This document shows positions 16,716 to 24,858 of a stretch of 64,000 bases of DNA, one piece after another. The number at the start of each line of letters is the position of its first letter. Within the stretch, counting starts at the first letter, position 1. The translations under genes were made by a program, and so were the position numbers. The stretch lies in assembly GCF_009604375.1 (NCBI RefSeq), contig NZ_WEGH01000003.1, forward strand, positions 1,178,001-1,242,000, written 5' to 3'. The stretch comes from Actinomadura macrotermitis. GTDB lineage: Bacteria > Actinomycetota > Actinomycetes > Streptosporangiales > Streptosporangiaceae. The notes under the pieces are model-generated. The model was given only the letters and a program-made list of their open reading frames with translations. It was not told where the DNA came from and did no database searches.

Positions 16716-17143
16716 GCGCGTACCTGCCCGATGTCCATGCGCGCCCAGACGACCTTCCACATCGCGCCGTTCGGGTCGCGGTGGTAGCGGTGGCCGTCGG
16801 CCTCCGTCAGGTACTTGATCAGGTGCAGTCCCCGGCCGGACTCGTCGGTCTCGGCCACGTCACGCTGCACGGGCGGAAGCATGCACTGGTCGGCGACCTG
16901 GAGCAGCAGCGCGGAGCGGGTGCGGACCATGCTGATCCAGATCAACCGCCCTGGGCTGTGGACGATGGCGTTGGCGGCCAGCTCGTTCAGCACGACGATC
17001 GCCAGGTCCGCGCGGTCGGGCGGGACGCCCCACAGCGCGAGCTCCCGGGCGGCGAGCCGGCGGACGAGCCGCGCCGCCTGCGGCACCCCGAATGCCGGGA
17101 ATCTCCATTCCTGCCGCGTTTTCCTGATGACTGTGTCGCCCAT
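16712..17143 (-). CDS. ATP-binding protein, anti-sigma/HATPase (RsbW-like) family
   Basis: 143 residues, one GHKL ATPase domain. The N-box is VVLNELAANAIVHS and the G-box region ESGRGLHLIKYLTEADG. Such small HATPases in actinomycetes act as anti-sigma factors or orphan kinases and are very often found beside Scr1-type XRE and DUF397 genes, as here. The start ATG 17143 has AGGGAGG upstream; the longer frame to 17281 crosses the divergent promoter. It is divergent from the XRE gene and coupled to the 66-residue gene downstream. Confidence 0.85.
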   Translation of the reverse strand: MGDTVIRKTRQEWRFPAFGVPQAARLVRRLAARELALWGVPPDRADLAIVVLNELAANAIVHSPGRLIWISMVRTRSALLLQVADQCMLPPVQRDVAETDESGRGLHLIKYLTEADGHRYHRDPNGAMWKVVWARMDIGQVRA

Positions 17144-17240
17144 TGCGCCTCCCTGGAATTGCGTTTCCAAGACAAGCGTGACCGGCTGCGCATAACTTGT
17201 CGTGTGTCGATGACACATCCGACACACCGGAGCGTGACGC

Positions 17241-18059
17241 GTGGCACCGCTGGAGTCGCTGAACCCGGACCTGTCCTTCAAGCATTGGATCGCCTCTGAC
17301 CTGCGCTTCTTCCGTGAGCGCGAAGGACTCTCCCTCGCACAGCTCGGTCAGATCGTGAAGGCCAGTCGCCACACTGTTTCGAACATCGAGCACGCCCGCG
17401 ACGCATGGAACATGAACGAAGATCAGGCGGAACGCCTTGATCGTTATTTGCGCCTCAATGGCCACTTCCAGCGCCTCGTGCGATACGCGCGCACCGCCCA
17501 TGATCCGGACTGGTTCGCCGAGTACACCAAGCATGAGGCCAAGGCGCTGGAGATCCGCTTCTACCGGCTTTCGCTGCTACCCGGCCTCTTCCAGACACCC
17601 GGGTATGCCCGGGCCCTCATATCAGGCGCCCGCTTCGTCCAGGACATCGAGGCCGCCGTCGAAGATCGGATGCAGCGCAGGGAGGTGCTCACCCGGGAAG
17701 ACCCGCCGTTCGTCTGGGTCTTGCTCGACGAAAGCGTCCTCTACCGACCGGTTGGCGGACCGGAGGTGATGCGTGAGCAACTAGCGTTTCTTCGGGACGC
17801 AACTGACATGCGCTCTGTGACGATACAGATCACTCCCCAGACCACGGGCTACTACATGGGCCTGGACGGATCTTTCAACAGCCTGACCATGGAAAGCGGA
17901 GGGCTGACTTTCGTAGAGGCCCCTGGCGGTGGCAGGCTGATACAGGGAACTGCGGAGCTTCGCGAGTTCGGGGTCCGTTGGGCCCGGATCGGCGCAAGCG
18001 CCCTGCCCTGGGATGCCTCGCGTGCTCTCATACTACGAGCGATGGAGCGATTCGAATGA
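17241..18059 (+). CDS. Scr1/WhiJ-like XRE regulator with DUF5753
   Basis: 272 residues. An N-terminal XRE helix-turn-helix (about 20-75; LSLAQLGQIVKASRHTVSNIEH) is followed by the DUF5753 domain (about 95-265), recognisable from YTKHEAKALEIRFYRLSLLPGLFQTPGYARALI and QITPQTTGYYMGLDGSF. These regulators work with small DUF397 proteins encoded next to them and are abundant in sporulating actinomycetes, where WhiJ- and AbaA-type loci affect development. GTG 17241 has GGAG 12 nt upstream. Its stop overlaps the first DUF397 start by 4 bp. Confidence 0.92.
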   Translation: MAPLESLNPDLSFKHWIASDLRFFREREGLSLAQLGQIVKASRHTVSNIEHARDAWNMNEDQAERLDRYLRLNGHFQRLVRYARTAHDPDWFAEYTKHEAKALEIRFYRLSLLPGLFQTPGYARALISGARFVQDIEAAVEDRMQRREVLTREDPPFVWVLLDESVLYRPVGGPEVMREQLAFLRDATDMRSVTIQITPQTTGYYMGLDGSFNSLTMESGGLTFVEAPGGGRLIQGTAELREFGVRWARIGASALPWDASRALILRAMERFE

Positions 18060-18250
18060 TCGTTTGGCGTAAGTCCAGCTACAGCGGCGGCGGCAACGTC
18101 GGCGGTCAGGACTGTGTCGAGGTCGCCGAACTGACCAAGGCCATCGGCATCCGGGACAGCAAGGCACCCGAAGCCGGCCACCTGTCCCTCCCCGCCACCG
18201 GCTTCACCGCACTCGTCGCCCGCATCAAGCAGGGCGAACTGGAACTCTGA
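18056..18250 (+). CDS. DUF397 protein, copy 1
   Basis: 64 residues with all DUF397 landmarks: WRKSSYSGGG, the Cys-containing GQDCVEVAEL, GIRDSKAPEAGHLSL and FTALVARIKQGELEL. It is coupled to the Scr1-type regulator by an ATGA overlap, so it is the cognate partner. Copies 2 and 3 follow in tandem and differ at few positions. Members are small acidic proteins that modulate their XRE partner. Confidence 0.93.
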   Translation: MIVWRKSSYSGGGNVGGQDCVEVAELTKAIGIRDSKAPEAGHLSLPATGFTALVARIKQGELEL

Positions 18251-18338
18251 CGAACAACGCCTCGATGTAGGGGCTGCAACCGCCTTGCATCAGGGGATTC
18301 TCCAGGGGACGGCAACCCATGCGAGGAGAGGGCAGGAG

Positions 18339-18533
18339 ATGATCAATTGGCGCAAGTCCAGCTACAGCGGCGGCGGCGGGGCTGGCGGGCAAGACTGCGT
18401 CGAGGTCGCCAAGCTGACCGGGGCCATCGGCATGCGGGACAGCAAGGCCCCCGAAACCGGGCACCTGTCCCTCCCCGCCACCGGCTTCACCGCACTCGTC
18501 GCCCGCGTCAAGCGGGACGAGCTGGACCTCTGA
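18339..18533 (+). CDS. DUF397 protein, copy 2
   Basis: 64 residues, nearly identical to copy 1 (GGGGAGGQDCVEVAKLTGAIGMRDSKAPETG). AGGAG lies 3-7 nt upstream of the ATG. The 88-nt spacer before it is also similar to the next spacer, so coding and spacer DNA were duplicated together. Confidence 0.92.
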   Translation: MINWRKSSYSGGGGAGGQDCVEVAKLTGAIGMRDSKAPETGHLSLPATGFTALVARVKRDELDL

Positions 18534-18623
18534 CGGACAACGCCCCGATGCAGTGCTGCAACCGCCCTGCACCAGGCACCCCTTCAGCGGAGACAGGGAA
18601 CCCGTACGCGGAGAGGCCAGGGA

Positions 18624-18809
18624 ATGATCAACTGGCGGAAGTCGTCCCACAGCGACATGCAGGGCCAGGAATGCGTCGAGGTCGCCGAACTGACCGGGGC
18701 CATCGGCATCCGAGACAGCGAGGCACCCGAAGCGGACCAGATCACCCTCCCCACCACCGGCTTCACCGCGCTCGTCGCCCGCATCAAGCAGGACGAGCTG
18801 GAACTCTGA
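18624..18809 (+). CDS. DUF397 protein, copy 3
   Basis: 61 residues. It lacks the Gly-rich loop (HSDMQGQECVEV instead of the YSGGG version) but keeps GIRDSEAPEADQITLPTTGFTALVARIKQDELEL. It is the most diverged intact copy. GGCCAGGGA upstream is a weak ribosome-binding site. Confidence 0.9.
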   Translation: MINWRKSSHSDMQGQECVEVAELTGAIGIRDSEAPEADQITLPTTGFTALVARIKQDELEL

Positions 18810-18869
18810 CGAACAACCTTTCCACGCGGGCATGCAACCGCCCTGCTCCAGGGAATCTTTCAAGCAGAC

Positions 18870-18968
18870 AGAAGTCCCTGCATCGAGATCTTCATGCAGG
18901 CCGAACCCATCGGCGTGAGAGACAGCAAGGCTCTCGGTGCTGAGGTGGCCTCACTGGCTTTTGGGTAA
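18870..18968 (+). pseudogene. Decayed fourth DUF397 copy
   Basis: The frame with TGC at 18879 reads CIEIFMQAEPIGVRDSKALG and ends in TAA at 18966. It aligns residue for residue with CVEVAELTGAIGIRDSKAPE of the intact copies. There is no start or WRKSSYS block, and the C-terminal FTALVAR part is lost, so it is a remnant. Confidence 0.75.
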
Positions 18969-19032
18969 GTGGCCGCGTGTCCCCAGCTCTGCCGCCGCCG
19001 GAGTGGGGTGAGTGATCTGTCTCCAGCCAAGG

Positions 19033-20397
19033 TCATTGCCTGCTGGGGAGGGTGATGTGCCAGGTTCCGGCGGGGGTGATCCAGATCAGGACGCCGGGCC
19101 AGGGCTGGAACAACCGCCACCCGGCCGTCTCGTTGGTCCGGGTTGTTTGTTTGGTCCGGTGGTGTCGCCTGCACACCGGGGCGAGATTGCATCCGCAGGT
19201 CGTGCCGCGCACTCCGTAGGGAGTGGTGTGGTCGATGTCGCAGTGTTCGGAGCGCCGGTTGCAGGTGGGGAAGACGCAGGTGGTGTGGCGGGCTTCGATC
19301 TGGTGCCGTAGTGCGGTGGGTGGCCGGTAGCCGGGCTTGCCGTGCCCGCAGGCGGTGTCGCGCAGCGGGGCCAGCCGCTCGTGCAGTTCTTCGACGGCTC
19401 GTGCGGCCAGTCGGGGCAGGTCGGCCAGCCGTCCATGAAACTCGGCGTGCGCGCGCAGTTCCTCCAGCCTGCGCCGCGCAGCGTGACCGACCATCTCGGC
19501 GACCGAGTCACCGATCTCTTCGGCCATGTCCGCGACGACGGGCGCCGGGTCCGTGCTCTTGGCCTCTGCTGGGGGCGCGTGGACGGCTTCGGGGAGGGGG
19601 ACGCCGCGCAGGAGTTGCAGGGCCAGGTCGGCGCGGATCTGGTCGATCAGCCGGGCGTCGCCGTCCTGTTTGAGGCCGTGCGCGGCGGCGGTGAGCTTGT
19701 TGTGCACCGCTGCCGCGTCATCGGCGGGGATGTCGATCAATGCCAGGCCGGCGGCGCCATGCCCGGACTCCCACAGCTCCAGCCGCCGTCCCTTGACCGT
19801 CTTGCGGGTCTGCTCCTCGAGCTCCGCAGGCGCCAGGCGGCGCACCAGGCGCTTGATGCGGCCGCGCAGCTGACCCGTCGTGCGCTCCTCCACCCCGTCC
19901 AGCACGGTGTCCTCGACGCGGGCGCACAGCGAGTCGGGCAGGTGGTCGGTGGCATCGCTGATGGCGCGGGCCTTGGCCAGATCGATGCGCCCCGCCTGCA
20001 ACGCCTCCCGCGTCCCAGGCAACTGATGCGCCAGACGTTCGGCCAGATGCACCAGCGTCGCCGCCGCGTTCCCCGTCACCGCCAGCGCGACCGACACCTC
20101 CTCCAACAGCGACTCACGCGCCGACAACACCCGGTAGTCGGGATCGTGGCGCTCGTCCTGCGCCTGGCGGCGAGCCGCGAGCTCGGCGATCGCCGCCAGC
20201 TCCTGCGCCTGGGCCCAGGAGGCCTGGCGCCGCGCCGCGGCCATCCGCTCACACAACTCCGCGTCACTCAGATCGGCCAGCCGGTTCTTATCGCCCGACA
20301 GGCACACCGCCAACTGCGGACCGGGCGGGAACCACGAACGCCCCTCCCACTCCCGCTCCTCACCGCGAAACGCCTTGACCTCAGCCAGAGAAGCCAT
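19033..20397 (-). CDS. DUF222 / HNH endonuclease (13E12 repeat family-like)
   Basis: 454 residues. The N-terminal DUF222 region (about 40-330) is helical and Ala-rich (SDAELCERMAAARRQASWAQAQELAAIAELA). The C-terminal HNH nuclease has CVFPTCNRRSEHCDIDHTTPY, then GCNLAPVCRRHHRTKQ, with the two cysteine pairs and the DH and HH residues of the beta-beta-alpha-metal site. These proteins are present in many copies per actinobacterial genome and relate to the mycobacterial 13E12 repeat proteins; they are thought to be mobile or element-associated nucleases. The sequence looks intact. The gene is preceded by an AT-rich segment and a degenerate repeat region. Confidence 0.9.
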   Translation of the reverse strand: MASLAEVKAFRGEEREWEGRSWFPPGPQLAVCLSGDKNRLADLSDAELCERMAAARRQASWAQAQELAAIAELAARRQAQDERHDPDYRVLSARESLLEEVSVALAVTGNAAATLVHLAERLAHQLPGTREALQAGRIDLAKARAISDATDHLPDSLCARVEDTVLDGVEERTTGQLRGRIKRLVRRLAPAELEEQTRKTVKGRRLELWESGHGAAGLALIDIPADDAAAVHNKLTAAAHGLKQDGDARLIDQIRADLALQLLRGVPLPEAVHAPPAEAKSTDPAPVVADMAEEIGDSVAEMVGHAARRRLEELRAHAEFHGRLADLPRLAARAVEELHERLAPLRDTACGHGKPGYRPPTALRHQIEARHTTCVFPTCNRRSEHCDIDHTTPYGVRGTTCGCNLAPVCRRHHRTKQTTRTNETAGWRLFQPWPGVLIWITPAGTWHITLPSRQ

Positions 20398-21230
20398 TCC
20401 CGCCTACCCCCTTCCACGTCCATCTCCATTCTAAAGACGGCGAAGATCATCCACAATAAACCGGGATGCCGAATAGCATTCTTTACCATCGATATTTTGT
20501 CGGTTTTATGCAGTGACCGCAACCGGACCACCCACCCCGGCCGCCGCCCCTCCCTGGCTTTTCCTTCATTCCGCAAAGCGCCGCGTCGCACCGCCGCACC
20601 AGGACCCCAACGACCAGGCCACCGACCAGCCCTGCCAAAGGCGCCAACCCGCAAAGAGCGGCCACCCATGCGCCCACCCCCTACCCCGCACCACCCTCGC
20701 CGAGTCTTTAACGGTCACCAACCAAAGACCTCAGCATGCACGCTCGACAGCAGCCGCTGCCCAACCCCAGACCCCAACCCCCGGCGTGCAATCCCCGGCG
20801 TGCAATCCCCAGCGCGCAACTCCCAGCGCGCAATCCCCGAAAGTAAGTCCCAACCCGCCAGGCCCGGCCAGCGCGCCGCAGACTGTCTTTTTCATTACTC
20901 CGCAAAGCGCCGCGTCACGCCACCGCAACCTAACCGCGAAGGCTGGCCAGTCGACCCGCCCAGCAAGCCAGAACGCCAAGCCGCAACAAGCCGCCACCCA
21001 TGCGCCCCTACCTCACCCCGCACCGCCCTCGGCGAGCCCTAGCGGTCACCAGCCAAATGTCGCAGCATGCGCGTCCGGCAGCGACTGCCATCCCCAGCTG
21101 CCCAGCGAGCCAATCCCGAAGGCCCCGAAACCGAAGCTCAACCCACCTACTCCGGCCACCGCGCCGCAAGACGGCACTTCATCACTCAACAAATCTTCGC
21201 GTCTCACCACCACACCACGGCCGTTACCCA
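20398..21230. repeat. Gene-free stretch of degenerate ~330-bp direct repeats
   Basis: No credible gene is seen. The first ~120 bp are AT-rich and probably hold the HNH promoter. Then three diverged copies of one sequence follow. Landmarks: CCGCAAAGCGCCGCGTC at 20571 and 20900 with a decayed form near 21190; GCCACCCATG at 20661 and 20993; GGTCACC at 20713 and 21044. Spacing is 329-332 bp. Long open frames here are compositional: stop-poor Pro/Ala/Gln-rich translations with no conserved pattern. Confidence 0.65.
20779..20834. repeat. Four tandem 14-bp repeats
   Basis: CCCCGGCGTGCAAT occurs twice exactly (20779, 20793), followed by CCCCAGCGCGCAAC (20807) and TCCCAGCGCGCAAT (20821). It lies inside the first ~330-bp repeat interval. 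A simple variable-number repeat. Confidence 0.85.
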
Positions 21231-21914
21231 TCAAGGGATGTTGTAGTGGTCCATGTACTGGCGTTCTGCGGGGGCGAGTCCGACGGCTGGATCGCCGTGG
21301 AGCTTCGTCCAGATGCGGTTTTCTATCCAGAAGCGGTAAGCGAACTGCTCAAAGCTCGGGGCACACCAGTAGATCTTTGTGGCGAGGTCGACGGGGTCGA
21401 GTTCGGGAGGGTCTTCGTCGTCGGAGCCGAAACCCTCATCCGGCTCGAGGTAGTCGAGATGTTCGGCGAGTTCATAAGAATGCACGACGAAGGCTTCAGC
21501 GGAGGGCCGTAGGTAGAGGTACCAGAAGGCGCAGTCCTGTTGGTCACGTAGAAACCGGACGAGATATGCGCCTGGCTCGACCGGGCTGGCCATCGGCCGG
21601 GACAGACTGCTCCAGCAGCAGGTGACCGAGACCTTGTCCAACATCCGGCTCAGCTTGGCGTGGGTCTGGAAGGTCACGAAGTCGCGTGGGAGCGCGAGTC
21701 CGTACTGCGCCAGGCCCGCGGCGAAGAGGTTCATCACGGCGACCTGCTCGTCGACGATGGGCCCCAGGTCGCCGAACCAGGCGAAGGAACCCGTGAACGC
21801 TGAGGCGTCCAAGGCCGGCAGGCCCTCGTAGGGGTAACGCTCGTAAGTCCCGTGGCTGGGCCGATGAACGCCCAGATCGGTCGCGCACCACGTGGCGGGG
21901 AACCGCAGGCTCAA
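21231..21914 (-). CDS. Hypothetical protein
   Basis: 227 residues, not recognised. The protein is rich in aromatic residues and acidic in a loop near residues 165-180 (DEGFGSDDEDPPELDP). Phrases such as DQQDCAFWYLYLRPSAEAFVVHS and FEQFAYRFWIENRIWTKLHG suggest a compact alpha/beta cytoplasmic protein, of a type often found beside SUKH or other immunity-like genes. No signal peptide. The start is not certain; codon use is somewhat lower in GC than the core genes. Confidence 0.6.
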   Translation of the reverse strand: MSLRFPATWCATDLGVHRPSHGTYERYPYEGLPALDASAFTGSFAWFGDLGPIVDEQVAVMNLFAAGLAQYGLALPRDFVTFQTHAKLSRMLDKVSVTCCWSSLSRPMASPVEPGAYLVRFLRDQQDCAFWYLYLRPSAEAFVVHSYELAEHLDYLEPDEGFGSDDEDPPELDPVDLATKIYWCAPSFEQFAYRFWIENRIWTKLHGDPAVGLAPAERQYMDHYNIP

Positions 21915-22853
21915 GCGCGTGCTCCGTCTCGGACCGGGAACTCGCCGGTCACCTGGCAGGCCCCGGCGTGATCATGCATGGATACATCGTGAGCACGGCC
22001 TGGTCCGTGCAGAGATGAGTTTCCTGGTCACATCTCCTTCTGTCGATCCTCTTGGCGCGTTGCTCACCAGAACCCGGTGGGGATCGCTGCCGCAGAAGCC
22101 GGGGCCGGGGCAGGTATGACGTGCCGCGACGCCTGGCCGAGCAGCATTTCGCGGTCCTGGCTGCTGTTAGGGGAACTGCGCGCTGCGAGCACTGGCCTGG
22201 TCCAGGGCGGTGATGGCGGCTCGCACCTCCGAGCCTTGAAAGGGGAGCCAGAAAGCGGCCCGAGTCCGGCCGCCCGCGGTCGGCGAGCTCAGAACACCAT
22301 GTGCCGGCCGACGACCACGACACTCCGGCTCGCCCTGGCGTTGATCAGCGGCGACCGCCGGCGATGTCACTTGGCCGATGTCGCTGCTGGAGCGATGCCA
22401 CCGATCCGCGCGGATCGACCGGCCTTGTTGAAGACTCGGGCGACCGATGATCTATCTGCGCGACGACCACGATAAGTACCGGCGCCTGATGTGTTCCTAG
22501 AGCATCAGCCGGTCATCGTCCATCGCGGCACTCCGCACAGGACGGAAGGTGAAGCCGAGGGGATCGCTCCAGAAGCCCGTGGCCTTGCCGGGGCCGGAAA
22601 CCGTAATGCCGGTCTGTTCCACCGCGTTGACAGCGAAGCCGTCGGCGTATGGGTCGGCAAGGCGCCCGAGGCCGAGGCACCTCACCTCTCCCGCCGTTGT
22701 CTTTGCTGTGCCAGCGGACCGGATCAAGTGGGGCGAACTGAGCTGCTGACGTTCCACTGAGGAGAAGCCGCCTCTCGCGTGGGCCCGGTTGCTGGTGATT
22801 CTTCGCGATAATCGCCTCCACCATGATCACTGGGATGCCCCGAGAGGCCGCCG
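21915..22853. other. Gene-poor interval with possible gene remnants
   Basis: No convincing gene. On the minus strand, the frame ending near 22167 reads RAAFWLPFQGSEVRAAITALD before its stop, which looks like the tail of a once-real protein without a plausible start. A minus-strand frame at 22497-22757 (86 codons) and a plus-strand frame at 22077-22475 lack ribosome-binding sites and family features. GC content and codon pattern are mixed, as in decayed accessory DNA. Confidence 0.45.
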
Positions 22854-24200
22854 ATGCTCGCCATCCATGACTTCGCGACCTGGGAGCCGCTGCTGCGTTC
22901 CCTGGCGGTGGACCAGACGGGCGGCCTTCCCGCTTCCGGGTGCCATCTGGCGGGACGGATGGGCTCCTACGAGGCGAGCTTGCCCACATCTGTATCGCGG
23001 CCTCTGTACTTTTTATTCGAGGGTCGGCAAGAACGAAGCGATGCCATGGAGCGCGTGCGGAGCGCACTCGCCGACATCGGCAACATCAGCGTCCCGTTCG
23101 CGGCGGAGATCGATCCGTCCGGGCAGACCGTCCTTCGCCTGTTCACTCCCGGCCCCGCTGTGGGCGACTGCTTCGGGCCGCGTGACGGGACGATCATTCT
23201 GGTCGAGGGTGCCGTTCCCGAGCCTTGGCGCCGTCTGCCCGATCCGACGCCCGGGGCGGTGCCGGCCCCGTCGGCGGACCCGGCGCTGGTGGAGCGGACG
23301 CTCCGCGCTTTGCTCCCAGACGCCATCGGCGCCACCGAAGCGGAGATCGCCGCCGCGGAAGCGCGCCTCGGCATCACGTTGCCCGCCGAACTCAAAGCGG
23401 TCTACCGGGTGACGCGGGAAGGGGACGAAGACACACTCAGACGCACCTTCCATGCGTTCGGCTGCGAGTTCCTCCCACTGGACGAGCTGCACATCGCCGA
23501 CGCCCTGTCCCGGCCGCGCCCGTGGCAGCAGGCCGCGATGACAGCGGTGATCACCCCGCCCGACGCCGCAGTGCAGGGACTGGTCGGCTCACCGGGCTGG
23601 CTCGCCTTCGGCGACAGTGGCGGCGGCGACCGGATCGCGCTCGACCTGACTCCGGGGCCGCGCGGGCACACGGGCCAGGTCATCATGCTCAGCCACGAGG
23701 AGGAGATCGGCGCCTATCTGCTCGCCGACTCCCTCACCGATCTGGTGACGGCCCGGCGCAGGGATGACCAGCCCTTCTACCAACGCGACCGGCCGCCGGT
23801 CGTGGTCTGGGTCGGCGGCCAGGATCCGGTCGGTGTCCAAGCCGCCGCCCATCCCGAATTGGAGGTCTTGTGGATCCAGTCCCGGAAGGATGAACCGCTC
23901 AGCCTCGCCCCCGTCATCGGGCTGCCCCGCCTGCGCTCCCTCAGCGCCGAGCCCGGCACGCTCGCCGACCCGCGGGAGATCGCCGTGCTGACCGGGCTGG
24001 AGTTCCTGGCGCTCGGTTCGGAGGAGTGGCGCGTCCTTCTCGACGCCGGGGCCGTCCCGCGCAGCCTGTCGGCCGCCGCCATCGAGACGCGCGGCAACGG
24101 GAACCTGCTCCAGGTCGTGGCCGTCGCCAACGAGCTCCTCGCCCTCTGGGACCGCCCGCTGATCACCGAGACCGTCGTCGAGGGCCGCCTCGCCCTGTGA
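22854..24200 (+). CDS. SMI1/KNR4 (SUKH) domain protein
   Basis: 448 residues. After a ~140-residue N-terminal domain of unknown type, GATEAEIAAAEARLGITLPAELKAVYRV begins the SUKH domain (about 158-310), including the later GSPGWLAFGDSGGGDRIALDL strand pair. The C-terminal ~130 residues form a leucine-rich-repeat-like tail (LPRLRSLSAEPGTLADPREIAVL, LEFLALGS). SUKH proteins are best known as immunity proteins against polymorphic toxins; no toxin gene is adjacent. It may be an orphan immunity gene or a housekeeping member. Confidence 0.8.
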   Translation: MLAIHDFATWEPLLRSLAVDQTGGLPASGCHLAGRMGSYEASLPTSVSRPLYFLFEGRQERSDAMERVRSALADIGNISVPFAAEIDPSGQTVLRLFTPGPAVGDCFGPRDGTIILVEGAVPEPWRRLPDPTPGAVPAPSADPALVERTLRALLPDAIGATEAEIAAAEARLGITLPAELKAVYRVTREGDEDTLRRTFHAFGCEFLPLDELHIADALSRPRPWQQAAMTAVITPPDAAVQGLVGSPGWLAFGDSGGGDRIALDLTPGPRGHTGQVIMLSHEEEIGAYLLADSLTDLVTARRRDDQPFYQRDRPPVVVWVGGQDPVGVQAAAHPELEVLWIQSRKDEPLSLAPVIGLPRLRSLSAEPGTLADPREIAVLTGLEFLALGSEEWRVLLDAGAVPRSLSAAAIETRGNGNLLQVVAVANELLALWDRPLITETVVEGRLAL

Positions 24201-24237
24201 TCGCTGGACCGTCCGACCCCGTTCGTACGATCGGCGC

Positions 24238-24807
24238 ATGCCTGATGCCTTCACCGTCCTGTGGACCCATGACACGTGCCGCGCGCTGCGCAAAGCGGGG
24301 CGTGTGGGTGAGCGGCCGCCGGTCGCGTTCAGCGGGGTCCACTCGTCTCTGCCGGCCTGGTCGGGGGCCCGCGCGGGGGACGAGGTGTACGCCCTGCACG
24401 TCAACCGGGGCACCGTGTTCGTCGTGAGCCGGATGCGGGTGGACGGCGTCGGGCGGCGCGACTGCTGCGGCGCCGCCCCCTCGACATGGCAGGACCCGGG
24501 ATTCCCCGGGCACGGCGACTGGTCGATGCTCGGCGCCGGCGGCTGCGGTGCGACGGCGGTGCACGTGGACGCGACGCCCGTGCGCTTCGACGTGCCGATC
24601 CCCGGCGATCTCCTCGGGCGGCTGACGTGGCGCAACCGGCGAGGGCAGACCCGCGGCCTGAAGCATGTGGTGGACGGCCGCCTGGAGCACGTGATCAGCC
24701 TCCAGGGCTTCTACCGCTTGACCTGCGAATCGGCCGAAGAGCTGGCGGAGGTCGCCGACAGCCCTGCACCCGGCCTGGAAGCGTCAATGTGGACGGCGTC
24801 CACATAG
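24238..24807 (+). CDS. Hypothetical protein, possibly PUA/EVE-like
   Basis: 189 residues. The opening SGARAGDEVYALHVNRGTVFVVSRMRV has the beta-barrel look of PUA/EVE-like nucleic-acid-binding domains; a Cys/Gly-rich middle (RRDCCGAAP, GAGGCGAT) follows. ATG 24238 lies 6 nt after TACGAT with no ribosome-binding site, so it is probably leaderless. Function not known; the fold suggestion is weak. Confidence 0.55.
   Translation: MPDAFTVLWTHDTCRALRKAGRVGERPPVAFSGVHSSLPAWSGARAGDEVYALHVNRGTVFVVSRMRVDGVGRRDCCGAAPSTWQDPGFPGHGDWSMLGAGGCGATAVHVDATPVRFDVPIPGDLLGRLTWRNRRGQTRGLKHVVDGRLEHVISLQGFYRLTCESAEELAEVADSPAPGLEASMWTAST
24787..24805. promoter_or_regulatory. Palindrome upstream of the DUF4287 gene
   Basis: ATGTGGAC-GGC-GTCCACAT, perfect 8-bp arms with a 3-bp centre, overlapping the last codons of the preceding gene and 53 bp before the DUF4287 ATG. 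A candidate operator. Confidence 0.45.
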
Positions 24808-24858
24808 GTGTGCCATGATCCTGCCACTTATCCCGGCATCGGAACGGAGCCGCAGCGC

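Larger units (their letters stand above)
18056..18968 (+). repeat. Tandem array of DUF397 units (about 285 bp each)
   Basis: Three full units start at 18056, 18339 and 18624 (spacing 283 and 285 bp) and a decayed fourth begins near 18870. Spacers share motifs such as TGACGRACAAC directly after each stop and TGCAACCGCC further on. The array arose by in-place duplication. Confidence 0.85.

Noticed and set aside
20779..20834. Candidate CRISPR array
   Set aside because: The 14-bp units are contiguous with no spacers and there are no cas genes.
19342..21625. Two long overlapping plus-strand frames
   Set aside because: The first part is antisense to the HNH gene; the rest is low-complexity repeat DNA with no conserved pattern.
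22497..22757. 86-codon minus-strand frame
   Set aside because: GTG start with no ribosome-binding site, no family features and weak codon bias; kept only as part of the gene-poor interval.
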